Origin: CAVSUR01 sp052143655
Lineage (GTDB): Bacteria > Actinomycetota > Actinomycetes > Streptosporangiales > Streptosporangiaceae
Assembly (NCBI GenBank): GCA_052143655.1
Contig: JBKQSL010000548.1
Location: forward strand, 1-32,026
DNA: 32,026 bases
Direction of reading: 5' to 3'
In this document: in pieces, positions 13,857-24,175 of the stretch
How positions within the stretch are numbered: position 1 is the stretch's first letter
Layout: each line of letters opens with the position of its first letter
Position numbers and translations under genes: made by a program
The notes under the pieces: generated by a model
The model's input: the letters and a program-made list of their open reading frames with translations, nothing else
Told to the model about the DNA's origin: nothing
The model's database searches: none

Positions 13857-16028
13857 ATGGCCGACAGCTTTCCTCGCCAGTACGCCCGGACTCAGCACTT
13901 CACCCTCGGCGCGCCCCGGTCCTTCCAGGTCGCCCCGGATGGGCGCGCCGTAGCCTTCCTGCGATCGGGGCACGGCAGTGACCCGGTGAACCGCCTGTGG
14001 GTGCTGGACGTGGCCAGCGGAACCGAGCGGCTGGTGGCCGACCCGGCCGCGCTCGGCGGCAACGCCGAGCTGGACCCGCAGGAGAAGGCCCGCCGCGAGC
14101 GGGCCAGGGAGATGGCGGGCGGCATCGTCTCCTTCGCCACCGACAAGGACTTCGCCGCCGCCGTGTTCAGCCTGGCGGGCCAGGTCTACCTGGCCGGGCT
14201 GGGCGCCGGCGACGGCGTCCGCGAACTGGCGGCGCGAACCCCGGCCGCCGATCCCCGGCTCAGCCCCTCCGGCGAGTACGTGGCCTACGCGTGCGCGGGC
14301 TCGCTGCGGGTGATCAGCACCCGCAGCGGCGAGGACCGGTGCGTGGCGGACCCGGGACCGGCGCAGGATGTGTCGTTCGGGCTGGCCGAGTTCATCGCCG
14401 CGGAGGAGATGGACCGCACCCGCGGCTACTGGTGGGCGCCGGACTCCGCGGCGCTGCTGGCCGCCCGCGTCGATGAATCGCCGGTGCGCCAGTGGTACAT
14501 CAGCGACCCCGCCAACCCGGACCGGCCCGCGACCGCGGTGCGCTACCCGGCGGCGGGCACCCCCAATGCGATCGTCACGCTGGCGGTCGTCAGTCTCGAC
14601 GGGCAGGCGACCGAGGTCGGCTGGGACCATGCCCGGTTTCCGTACCTGGTGACCGCCGACTGGACGCCGGGCCACCCGCCGCTGATCGTCGTGCAGACCC
14701 GGGACCAGCGCCGGATGCAGATCCTGGCAGTGGACGCGGCCACCGGCAAGACCGAGGTGATCCGCGACGACAGCGGCCAGCCGTGGCTGGAGATCATCCC
14801 CGGCGTCCCGGCCTGGACCGGCAGCGGCGCAGTCGTCTGGACGACTGACGACGGCGATACCCGGCGGCTGCTGGTCGCCGCCCCGCAGCAGCTTGCCGGC
14901 GGCAGCGCCGCCCCGGTGACGCCCGAGGGGCTCCAGGTCCGCGGTGTCTGCAGCGTCGACGGCGACACTGTGCTGTTCGCGGCCTCCGGGGCGGATCCAG
15001 CGCAGACCGGGCTGTGGCGCTACGGCCCGGACGGGCTGGCGGAGGTGCCCGCCGATGGCGGGGAACCCGGCGGCCAGAACGCCGGCCGGGATCCGCAGGT
15101 GCGCGGCGGGCAGCAGGCCGGCGGCAGCACCGTGCTGCTCAGCCAGTCACTGCGGCACGACGGCACCAGGGCGGCCGTGGCGCGCGGCGGGACCGTCACC
15201 GAGGTCGCCAGCCACGCGGAGTCGCCGCTGCTGCCTGCCCCTGATCCCGACATCTTCGCCGCCGGGCCGCTGGGCATTCGCACCGCGATCCTGCTGCCGT
15301 CCTGGCATCAGCGCGGCTCGGCCGCGCTGCCGGTGCTGATGTGCCCCTACGGCGGCCCGCACGGCCAGATGGTGCAGGCCAGCCGGGCGATGTTCCTGAC
15401 CGCGCAGTGGTTCGCCGAGCAAGGCTTCGCGGTGCTGGTCGCGGACGGGCGGGGCACGCCGGGCCGGGGCCCGCGGTGGGAACACGCGGTGGCCGGCGAC
15501 CTGGCCGGGGTACCGCTGGCCGACCAGGTCGCCGCGCTGGAGGCGGCCGCCGCCCGGTGCGGCGACCTGGACACCGAGAAGGTGGGAATCCGCGGCTGGT
15601 CGTTCGGGGGCTACCTGTCGGCCCTGGCCGTGCTGCGGCGGCCGGACGTGTTCCACGCCGCCGTAGCCGGCGCCCCGGTCACCGACCAGCGGCTCTACGA
15701 CACCCATTACACCGAGCGCTACCTCGGCCAGCCGGACGAGCAGCCCGAGGTCTACGAGCGCAACAGCGCGCTGGCCGACGCGCACCGGCTGAGCAGGCCG
15801 CTGATGATCATCCACGGCCTGGCCGACGACAACGTGGTCGTCGCGCACTCGCTGCGGCTGTCGTCGGCGCTGCTGGCCGCGGGCCGGCCGCATACCGTGC
15901 TGCCGCTGTCGGGCGTGACGCACATGGCCGCGCAGGAGGAAGTCGCCGAGAACCTGCTGCTGCTCCAGGTGGACTTCCTGTGCACGGCCCTCGGCGTGAA
16001 GATGGGACCAGGCAAGCCGGGGATGTAG
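13857..16028 (+). CDS. S9-family serine peptidase (dipeptidyl peptidase IV-like)
   Basis: A 723-residue peptidase. Residues 1-450 form an N-terminal beta-propeller, including the DPP IV-type loop SFGLAEFIAAEEMDRTRGYWW. The C-terminal alpha/beta-hydrolase has the catalytic triad: Ser582 in GWSFGGYLS, Asp657 in HGLADDNVV and His689 in GVTHMA. The two adjacent glutamates in AAEEMDR match the DPP IV pair that binds the substrate N-terminus, so an aminodipeptidase cutting after proline is likely. No signal peptide is visible, suggesting a cytoplasmic enzyme. ATG start with AGGA about ten bases upstream. A small hairpin (16047-16064) follows. Confidence 0.92.
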   Translation: MADSFPRQYARTQHFTLGAPRSFQVAPDGRAVAFLRSGHGSDPVNRLWVLDVASGTERLVADPAALGGNAELDPQEKARRERAREMAGGIVSFATDKDFAAAVFSLAGQVYLAGLGAGDGVRELAARTPAADPRLSPSGEYVAYACAGSLRVISTRSGEDRCVADPGPAQDVSFGLAEFIAAEEMDRTRGYWWAPDSAALLAARVDESPVRQWYISDPANPDRPATAVRYPAAGTPNAIVTLAVVSLDGQATEVGWDHARFPYLVTADWTPGHPPLIVVQTRDQRRMQILAVDAATGKTEVIRDDSGQPWLEIIPGVPAWTGSGAVVWTTDDGDTRRLLVAAPQQLAGGSAAPVTPEGLQVRGVCSVDGDTVLFAASGADPAQTGLWRYGPDGLAEVPADGGEPGGQNAGRDPQVRGGQQAGGSTVLLSQSLRHDGTRAAVARGGTVTEVASHAESPLLPAPDPDIFAAGPLGIRTAILLPSWHQRGSAALPVLMCPYGGPHGQMVQASRAMFLTAQWFAEQGFAVLVADGRGTPGRGPRWEHAVAGDLAGVPLADQVAALEAAAARCGDLDTEKVGIRGWSFGGYLSALAVLRRPDVFHAAVAGAPVTDQRLYDTHYTERYLGQPDEQPEVYERNSALADAHRLSRPLMIIHGLADDNVVVAHSLRLSSALLAAGRPHTVLPLSGVTHMAAQEEVAENLLLLQVDFLCTALGVKMGPGKPGM

Positions 16029-16046
16029 CGAGAGTCACAACGGGCG

Positions 16047-16064
16047 GGGCGCTTTCCGGCGCCC
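16047..16064 (+). terminator. Hairpin after the S9 peptidase
   Basis: GGGCGC (16047-16052) pairs with GCGCCC (16059-16064) around TTTCCG, 19 bases past the stop. The stem is short and no T-run follows, so it is a candidate only. The remaining stretch to 16182 should hold the sdh promoter; I see no clear consensus elements there. Confidence 0.35.
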
Positions 16065-16182
16065 GGTAGTGATATTCAGTGGAATAAGGTTCTCACTGCT
16101 CCGCGCGCACTGGCTGGCGCGCGCATCAGGCACGCGCGGTGATGCGGAGCGATCCTCGTGAGATTTCAGGGCGGAGACGTCT

Positions 16183-16989
16183 ATGACGCAGGCACCGGTG
16201 GCGCCGGCTAAGACCCGGGCGCAGATCCAGGAAAAGACACTGCGCAAGGATCCCTGGTGGCGCGCCCCGGCCATTACGGCCACACTGCTGACCATCTGGG
16301 TCGCCTACGCGACCGTTCGGGTATTCATGGGCCACTGGTACTGGGTGCAGCAGTACCACTACCTGACCCCGTTCTACTCTCCCTGCGTCAGCGGCGAGTG
16401 CGTGCCGGGCTCGGCCAGCCTGGGCACCTGGATACCCAAGGTCCCGCCGATCATCCCGTACGCGTTCGTGTCACTGCCGTTCGTGCTCGGGTTCCGGCTG
16501 TCCTGCTACTACTACCGCCGGGCCTACTACCGGGCCTTCTGGCGCGCGCCTGCCGCCTGCGCGGTGCGCGAGCCGCACGCCAGGTACACCGGCGAGACCC
16601 GGTTCCCGCTCATCCTGCAGAACCTGCACCGTTACTTCTTCTACCTCGTCATCCTCATCTCGATCCTGAACACCTACGACGTGATCCAGGCGTTCCACGG
16701 CAAGACCGGCGGCATCGGCATGGGCCTGGGCACGCTGATCATGCTGATCAACGTGGTACTGCTGTGGGCGTACAGCCTGTCCTGCCACTCCTGCCGGCAC
16801 ATTACCGGCGGCCGCCTCAAGCACTTCTCCAAGCACCCGGTGCGGTACTGGGTCTGGACGCGCATCTCCCGGCTGAACGCGTGGCACATGCAACTCGCCT
16901 GGACAACGCTGGCCACACTGATGCTGACTGACCTGTACATCATGCTCGTGGCCAGTGGCACCATCAGCGACCTGCGGTTCTTCAACTGA
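16183..16989 (+). CDS. sdhC: Succinate dehydrogenase membrane anchor (Sdh1 type)
   Basis: A 268-residue membrane subunit in the position of mycobacterial Rv0249c, the anchor of Sdh1 (recalled). About five hydrophobic segments are visible: residues 29-50, 88-106, 142-165, 178-201 and 231-256. The helix histidines in LQNLHRYFFYL and NAWHMQLAW are candidate heme or quinone-site residues. Two cysteine pairs (PCVSGEC and CHSCRH) may form a disulfide or a metal site. It has no homology visible by eye to the SdhC/SdhD pair of the classical enzyme. The ATG has GGAG six bases upstream. First gene of the sdhCAB operon, 11 bases before sdhA. Confidence 0.85.
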   Translation: MTQAPVAPAKTRAQIQEKTLRKDPWWRAPAITATLLTIWVAYATVRVFMGHWYWVQQYHYLTPFYSPCVSGECVPGSASLGTWIPKVPPIIPYAFVSLPFVLGFRLSCYYYRRAYYRAFWRAPAACAVREPHARYTGETRFPLILQNLHRYFFYLVILISILNTYDVIQAFHGKTGGIGMGLGTLIMLINVVLLWAYSLSCHSCRHITGGRLKHFSKHPVRYWVWTRISRLNAWHMQLAWTTLATLMLTDLYIMLVASGTISDLRFFN

Positions 16990-17000
16990 GGCGGGAAAAG

Positions 17001-18926
17001 ATGACTGACATGGAGCAGCCCGCGATCCAGCGGCTCAGCTATGACGTCGTGGTGATCGGCGCCGGCGGCTCGGGCCTGCGCGCAGCGATCGAAGCCCGGA
17101 TGGCGGGCAAGAAGACCGCGATCATCTCCAAGTCGCTGTTCGGCAAGGCGCACACGGTGATGGCCGAGGGCGGCGCCGCCGCGGCCATGGGGAACGTGAA
17201 CTCCCGCGACAACTGGCAGGTGCACTTCCGCGACACCATGCGCGGCGGCAAGTTCCTCAACAGCTGGCGGATGGCTGAGCTGCACGCCAAGGAGGCGCCG
17301 GACCGGATCTGGGAGCTGGAGGCCTGGGGCGCGATCTTCGACCGCACCAAGGACGGCAAGATCAGCCAGCGCAACTTCGGCGGCCACGAGTACCCGCGGC
17401 TGGCGCACGTCGGCGACCGGACCGGCCTGGAGCTGATCCGCACCCTGCAGCAGAAGATCGTCGCGCTGCAGCAGGAGGACGCGAAGGCGGATGGCGACCC
17501 GGAGGCGATGATCAAGGTCTACGCGGAGACCACGATCACCCGGCTGGTCACCGAGGACGGCGCGATCGCCGGCGCGTTCGGCTATGTGCGCGAGACCGGG
17601 CAGTTCATCTTGTTCGAGGCCCCGGCGGTGATCCTGGCCACCGGCGGAATCGGCAAGTCGTTCAAGGTCACCTCGAACTCGTGGGAGTACACCGGCGACG
17701 GGCACGCGCTCGCCCTGCTGACCGGCGCGACGCTGCTGAACATGGAGTTCGTCCAGTTCCACCCGACCGGGATGGTCTGGCCGCCGTCGGTGAAGGGGAT
17801 TCTGGTCACCGAGTCGGTCCGCGGCGACGGCGGCGTGCTGCGCAACTCCGAGGGCAAGCGGTTCATGTTCGACTACGTGCCGGATGTGTTCCGGGCCCAG
17901 TACGCCGAGACCGAGGAGGAAGGCGACCGCTGGTACACCGACCCCGACAACAACCGGCGGCCGCCTGAGCTGCTGCCGCGCGACGAGGTCGCCCGGTCGA
18001 TCAACTCCGAGGTCAAGGCGGGCCGCGGCTCGCCGCACGGCGGCGTGTTCCTGGACATTGCCTCACGGCGGCCCGCCGAGGAGATCCTGCGGCGGCTGCC
18101 GTCGATGTACCACCAGTTCAAGGAACTGGCCGACGTCGATATCACCGCCGAGCCGATGGAGGTCGGCCCGACCTGCCACTACGTGATGGGCGGCGTCGAG
18201 GTCGACCCGGACGCGCAGGCGGCCAAGGTGCCCGGCCTGTTCGCGGCCGGCGAGGTCTCCGGCGGCATGCACGGATCGAACCGGCTGGGCGGCAACTCAC
18301 TGTCAGACCTGCTGGTCTTCGGCCGCCGGGCCGGCCTGCACGCCGCACAGTACGTCGACCACCTCGACGAGAAGGCCGGGCGCCCGGTCCCCGGGCAGGC
18401 CACCGTGCAGGCCGCCGTGGCCGAGGCGCTGGCCCCGCTGCAGCGCGCCGGCGGGGAGAACCCCTACCAGGTGCACAGCGAACTTCAGCAGACGATGAAC
18501 GAACTGGTCGGCATCATCCGCCGCGAGGACGAGGTGAAGGAGGCGCTGACCGAGCTGGAGAAGCTGCGCGAGCGCGCCGCCCGGGTCAGCGTCAAGGGCG
18601 GCCGGGCCTACAACCCAGGCTGGCACCTGGCCCTGGACCTGCGGAACATGCTGCTGGTGTCGGACTGCATCGCGCAGGCAGCGCTGGAACGGCAGGAATC
18701 GCGCGGCGGGCACACCCGCGAGGACTATCCGCAGATGTCGCCGGGCTGGCGCAAGCTCAACCTGGTCTGCCGGCTGGACGGCGACACGGTCACGCTGACC
18801 CGCCAGCCGCTGGTGCCGATGCGGCCGGACCTGCTGGACCTGTTCGACCGGCCCGAGCTGAAGAAGTACCTGACCGAAGAGGAACTGCCCGCTGATACGC
18901 CGGCCCCGGCAGGGACAGAGAGCTAG
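17001..18926 (+). CDS. sdhA: Succinate dehydrogenase flavoprotein subunit
   Basis: A 641-residue catalytic subunit that oxidises succinate to fumarate. The dinucleotide fold is VVVIGAGGSGLRAAIEA; His51 in KAHTVMAEGGAAAA is in the place of the histidine that covalently holds FAD; FVQFHPTGM and ESVRGDGGVLRN carry substrate-binding and proton-transfer residues; HGSNRLGGNSLSDLLVFG closes the FAD domain. The C-terminal helical domain is present, as is the tail (KKYLTEEELPADTP). Length is close to Rv0248c of M. tuberculosis. It is separated from sdhC by 11 bases, and its stop TAG is part of the sdhB ribosome site. Confidence 0.97.
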   Translation: MTDMEQPAIQRLSYDVVVIGAGGSGLRAAIEARMAGKKTAIISKSLFGKAHTVMAEGGAAAAMGNVNSRDNWQVHFRDTMRGGKFLNSWRMAELHAKEAPDRIWELEAWGAIFDRTKDGKISQRNFGGHEYPRLAHVGDRTGLELIRTLQQKIVALQQEDAKADGDPEAMIKVYAETTITRLVTEDGAIAGAFGYVRETGQFILFEAPAVILATGGIGKSFKVTSNSWEYTGDGHALALLTGATLLNMEFVQFHPTGMVWPPSVKGILVTESVRGDGGVLRNSEGKRFMFDYVPDVFRAQYAETEEEGDRWYTDPDNNRRPPELLPRDEVARSINSEVKAGRGSPHGGVFLDIASRRPAEEILRRLPSMYHQFKELADVDITAEPMEVGPTCHYVMGGVEVDPDAQAAKVPGLFAAGEVSGGMHGSNRLGGNSLSDLLVFGRRAGLHAAQYVDHLDEKAGRPVPGQATVQAAVAEALAPLQRAGGENPYQVHSELQQTMNELVGIIRREDEVKEALTELEKLRERAARVSVKGGRAYNPGWHLALDLRNMLLVSDCIAQAALERQESRGGHTREDYPQMSPGWRKLNLVCRLDGDTVTLTRQPLVPMRPDLLDLFDRPELKKYLTEEELPADTPAPAGTES

Positions 18927-18937
18927 GAGACGCAACT

Positions 18938-19723
18938 GTGAGCTACCAGCAGGCGCTGCGGGTGTGGCGCGGCGACCAGGGCACGGGGTCGCTCGCCGAC
19001 TACTCGGTCGAGGTGAACGAGGGCGAGGTCATCCTTGACGTTCTGCACAGGCTGCAGGCCAGCCAGGCGAACGACCTGGCCATCCGGTGGAACTGCAAGG
19101 CCGGCAAGTGCGGCTCGTGCTCGATGGAGATCAACGGCCGGCCACGGCTGGCGTGCATGACCCGGATGTCGGTGTTCGACGCGGCGGAGACCCTTACGAT
19201 CACGCCGCTGCGCACCTTCCCGGTGATCCGTGACCTGGTGACCGACGTGGCGTTCAACTACGTCAAGGCCCGGCAGATCCCCTCGTTCACCCCGGATCCG
19301 TCGATCAAGCCCGGCGAGTTCCGGATGCAGCAGACCGACGTGAACCGGTCGCAGGAGTTCCGCAAGTGCATCGAGTGCTACCTGTGCCAGAACACCTGTC
19401 ACGTGATCCGCGACCATCCCGAAAACGAGGCGCCGTTCGCCGGACCCCGGTTCCTGATGCGGGTCGCCGAGCTGGAGATGCACCCGGCTGACACTGCCGA
19501 CCGGCGGAGCATCGCGCAGGACGACTTCGGCCTGGGGTACTGCAACATCACCAAGTGCTGCACCGAGGTCTGCCCGGAGAACATCAAGATCACCGACAAT
19601 GCGCTGATCCCGATGAAGGAACGGGTCGTCGGCCGCAGGTACGACCCGCTGGTGTGGCTGGGCAGCAAGATCTCGCGGCGGTCGCGCGGCACGGATACCC
19701 CGCCGATCCCCGGCACGAAGTGA
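18938..19723 (+). CDS. sdhB: Succinate dehydrogenase iron-sulfur subunit
   Basis: A 261-residue electron-transfer subunit. The [2Fe-2S] site has Cys53, Cys58, Cys61 and Cys73 (NCKAGKCGSC, then RLAC). The second domain has CIECYLCQNTC (Cys144, 147, 150, 154) and CNITKCCTEVCP (Cys202, 207, 208, 212), which hold the [4Fe-4S] and [3Fe-4S] clusters. GTG start with TAGGAGA overlapping the sdhA stop. Last gene of the operon; a very strong hairpin follows at once. Confidence 0.97.
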   Translation: MSYQQALRVWRGDQGTGSLADYSVEVNEGEVILDVLHRLQASQANDLAIRWNCKAGKCGSCSMEINGRPRLACMTRMSVFDAAETLTITPLRTFPVIRDLVTDVAFNYVKARQIPSFTPDPSIKPGEFRMQQTDVNRSQEFRKCIECYLCQNTCHVIRDHPENEAPFAGPRFLMRVAELEMHPADTADRRSIAQDDFGLGYCNITKCCTEVCPENIKITDNALIPMKERVVGRRYDPLVWLGSKISRRSRGTDTPPIPGTK

Positions 19724-19725
19724 CC

Positions 19726-19761
19726 GTCAGGGGCCGCGCCCGCCAGGGCGCGGCCCCTGAC
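19726..19761 (+). terminator. sdh operon terminator
   Basis: A perfect 15-bp stem: GTCAGGGGCCGCGCC (19726-19740) and its complement (19747-19761), loop CGCCAG. It starts three bases after the sdhB stop. No T-run follows, so it may work as a GC-rich intrinsic terminator or protect the 3' end of the mRNA. Confidence 0.8.
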
Positions 19762-19945
19762 GCGTAGAATCTCCCCTGGCATCCCCCGCTGGATTCGCGC
19801 GCGGACTCCACGCCAAAACCGGGTATCCGAGTTTTCGAGTAGCAGACTCACCCGGCATATATCGCATGCTGTCAATATCCTGACTGGCACGAACGCGCAC
19901 CCTGGCGGCGGACATGGGCGCCTGCTTGCGGACTGAAGGGCACAC
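19762..19945. other. AT-rich patch upstream of uppP
   Basis: This 184-base gap holds no gene. It is much less GC-rich than the neighbours at about 19815-19885, where a promoter for uppP is expected. I see no pair of clean -35/-10 elements on the plus strand. TTGACA is readable on the minus strand near 19870-19875, without a partner -10. Confidence 0.35.
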
Positions 19946-20977
19946 ATGAGCCACCTGACCTACCTGGAGGCCGGCGTCGTCGGCCTGATCCAGGGCGTGA
20001 CCGAGCTGTTCCCCGTCTCCAGCCTCGGGCACAACGTCCTGCTTCCCGCGCTGATCGGCGGCAGCTGGGCCCGGGACCTGAACGTCGCCAAGCCCGAGTC
20101 GCCCTACCTGGCGTTCATTGTCGGCCTGCACGTGGCCACCGCGATCGCGCTGATCATCTACTTCTGGCGGGACTGGATCCGGATCATCCGCGGCTTCTTC
20201 AGCTCGCTGGTGCACGGCCGGATGGAGAGTACGGACGAGAAGCTGGCCTGGATGATCATCCTGGCCACGATCCCGGTCGGCCTGGCCGGGCTGATCTTCG
20301 AGCACGCGTTCCGGGTGATATTCGGCGTCCCGGTCCGCGCCGCGATCTTCCTGTTCATCAACGGCCTGATCCTGTTCGCCGGGGAGAAGTTCCGGACCAA
20401 GAGGTCCCTGCGCGCCGACGCCGCGCTCGCCCAGCAGGGCGCTGCGGCCGAGCACGCGCCCGAGGCCGTGCTGGAGACCGCGACAGGCCAGGGGGCACCC
20501 CAGTACAGGGCCGCGGGCGCGCACGCCCCCGCCACCGATCACCGGGCCGTCCGGCAGCAGGAGATCAACCGCGCCGTCGCGTCCGACAACCGGCTGGCCA
20601 AGATCGGCTACGGCCGGGCCACGCTGATCGGCGCCGCGCAGGTCCTGGCGCTGCTGGCAGGCATCAGCCGGGACGGCGTGACGATGGTCGCCGGCATGTT
20701 CGGCGGGCTGTCCCGGGAGGATGCGGCCCGGTTCGCGTTCTTGCTCGCCACCCCGGTCATCCTGGCGGCCGGGGTGCTCAAGGTCCCCGACCTGATGGGG
20801 CCGCACGGAAACGGCATCCGCGGGCAGGTCCTGTTCGGCAGCGTGCTGTCGGGCATCGGCGCCTACGTATCGGTGCGGTTCCTGGTCAAGTACTTCCAGA
20901 CCCGCACCCTGACCCCGTTCGCGATCTACTGCGTGGTCGTCGGCCTCGGCAGCGCCATCTACCTGACGGTGAAATAA
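19946..20977 (+). CDS. uppP: Undecaprenyl-diphosphatase with an internal insert
   Basis: Membrane enzyme that dephosphorylates undecaprenyl diphosphate to recycle the lipid carrier for cell-wall synthesis. Motif 1 is present in the form Q16-G-V-T-E20, followed by LFPVSSLGH (Ser25/Ser26, His29). Motif 2 reads LAGISRDGVTM (Arg242), where the usual text is PGTSRSGAT, so the second serine is Asp here. Residues about 151-220 form a polar, charged insert of about 70 residues between hydrophobic segments, explaining the 343-residue length against about 270 in E. coli. GAAGGG lies five bases before the ATG. Convergent with the next gene. Confidence 0.9.
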   Translation: MSHLTYLEAGVVGLIQGVTELFPVSSLGHNVLLPALIGGSWARDLNVAKPESPYLAFIVGLHVATAIALIIYFWRDWIRIIRGFFSSLVHGRMESTDEKLAWMIILATIPVGLAGLIFEHAFRVIFGVPVRAAIFLFINGLILFAGEKFRTKRSLRADAALAQQGAAAEHAPEAVLETATGQGAPQYRAAGAHAPATDHRAVRQQEINRAVASDNRLAKIGYGRATLIGAAQVLALLAGISRDGVTMVAGMFGGLSREDAARFAFLLATPVILAAGVLKVPDLMGPHGNGIRGQVLFGSVLSGIGAYVSVRFLVKYFQTRTLTPFAIYCVVVGLGSAIYLTVK

Positions 20978-21050
20978 CCGGACCTCGCGGGCCCGCTCGT
21001 CAGGCTCGCGGCCCGTCGCCGGGTCCAGCCCGTGATGGCCGCCGCGTGGT

Positions 21051-21716
21051 TCAGAGCTCGCCGATGCCTTTCCAGGCCAGCAGGATGGCAAAGAGGATCT
21101 CCAGGCCGGCGGTGATCTGCCGGGAGTGGCCGCTGACGAAGGTGTTGATCCTCGCCAGGATGGGGCCGGCCTGCGGTCCGAGCGCCGTGACCAGGCCGGC
21201 CGGGATCAGCACCGGCAGCAAGGTGATCAGCAGCAGGACCAGCCCGGCCAGGTACTTGTCCAGGCCGGGCACCGTCGAGCGGGAGATCTGGTGCAGCGCC
21301 GGGATGAACAGCACCAGGGTGGAGAAATTGACCAGCATGCCGATCGCGCCGACGCCGAAGAACGACAGGGTCGATGCGCTCTGCAGCCGCGACGACGTCC
21401 GGCTGTGGTGCGCTTCAGCCGCCGTCGGCCGCCGGTGCGGCGTCCGCAGCGCGAGCAGCGCCAGGAGCAGCGCCGCCCCGAGGTCGATGGCCGCGTCGAC
21501 GGGCGACCGGCCGTGCCGGGCGTGCAGGTTCGACAGCAGGGTCAGGCCCAGCACTACGTAGCTGACCAGCATGACCGCCGATCCGGCTGCGACCGCCCAG
21601 GCCCGCGCAAGCGGACGCCGCCGGCCCGACAGCACGAGCACCTCCAGGGCGAAGAGGGTCGGGCTCAGCGCGGCGCCGAGCGCCAGCGGCAGTATCCGGG
21701 CGAGAAGCGCCCCCAT
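21051..21716 (-). CDS. GAP/Sap-family membrane protein
   Basis: A 221-residue protein with about six hydrophobic helices. It resembles the GAP / sulfolipid-1-addressing protein family (PF11139 type), which in mycobacteria helps to move glycopeptidolipids or sulfolipid to the surface. Matching parts are the start LLARILPLALGAALSPTLFAL, the central STLSFFGVGAIGMLVNFSTLVLFIPALH and the last pair of helices. An actinobacterium without those lipids may use it for another envelope substrate or as an orphan transporter; function is uncertain. ATG start with no clear ribosome site. Confidence 0.75.
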   Translation of the reverse strand: MGALLARILPLALGAALSPTLFALEVLVLSGRRRPLARAWAVAAGSAVMLVSYVVLGLTLLSNLHARHGRSPVDAAIDLGAALLLALLALRTPHRRPTAAEAHHSRTSSRLQSASTLSFFGVGAIGMLVNFSTLVLFIPALHQISRSTVPGLDKYLAGLVLLLITLLPVLIPAGLVTALGPQAGPILARINTFVSGHSRQITAGLEILFAILLAWKGIGEL

Positions 21717-21807
21717 CGATGATCAGGAGCCCGCGAGCGGAACGCCGGAAGATGGCCATTTCTGCATGGCGAAGCCGCCCCCCGATAGCGAATAATCCCC
21801 GTCAGCT

Positions 21808-21851
21808 GTGCTGGCATGCACCGCTGGCCAGTGCTGGCACACCGCTGGACA
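21808..21851. repeat. Imperfect direct repeat
   Basis: Two adjacent copies of about 22 bases: 21808-21830 and 21831-21851, both starting GTGCTGGCA and continuing CACCGCTGG. They lie in the 290-base gap 21717-22006 between the GAP-family gene and typA. Nothing else conserved is visible in that gap. Confidence 0.6.
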
Positions 21852-22006
21852 GCCGCGGTTCCCAGCCGCTTCCCCCGGGTCGAGCCTAGCTTGATCGAAT
21901 TCGCAACCTCGGCTGCGACTCTCCGCGCAGCGAGGTGAGCTGCCGGGCGATCCCGGCTCAGGTCCGCCGGACGGGCGCGGGCGTCCCGTCGTGCCCGACA
22001 GGCTCG

Positions 22007-23878
<1,872 letters not shown>

Positions 23879-23995
23879 GCGGGAAGGGCTCCTGGGAACA
23901 GGGAATCGCGCCAAGACTGGCGGCGCGCTCATTTTATTCGATCAACAGCCCGGAGCGGCAATCGCGCGCCCGCCGGGCCGCCTGCCCGGTCCGGC

Positions 23996-24034
23996 CGCGG
24001 GATCGGTGCGCGGGATCGGTGCGCGGGATCGGTG
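23996..24034. repeat. Three 13-bp tandem repeats
   Basis: Three exact copies of CGCGGGATCGGTG plus a partial fourth, in the gap between typA (23878) and the divergent gene (24176). The repeat is the only structure seen in this 297-base gap apart from the two likely promoters. Confidence 0.9.
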
Positions 24035-24175
24035 CGCGGTCTCGCAGCACGGCCGAGCGCCCCGGCCGGCCCCAGCCCGCGACCGCGGCGAGCCGGGCGC
24101 AGCCGGGACTCCGGCCAGCGGGACTGGGGCAAACTTACCGGGAACTTGTGTTCGATTTCAGGCTAGGATGAGCGT

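Noticed and set aside
16674..18038. An open minus-strand frame of 454 codons
   Set aside because: Shadow of sdhC and sdhA, which have clear motifs.
21723..21767. Tiny minus-strand frame MQKWPSSGVPLAGS before the GAP-family gene
   Set aside because: No clear ribosome site beyond a G-run and no sign of conservation; probably chance.
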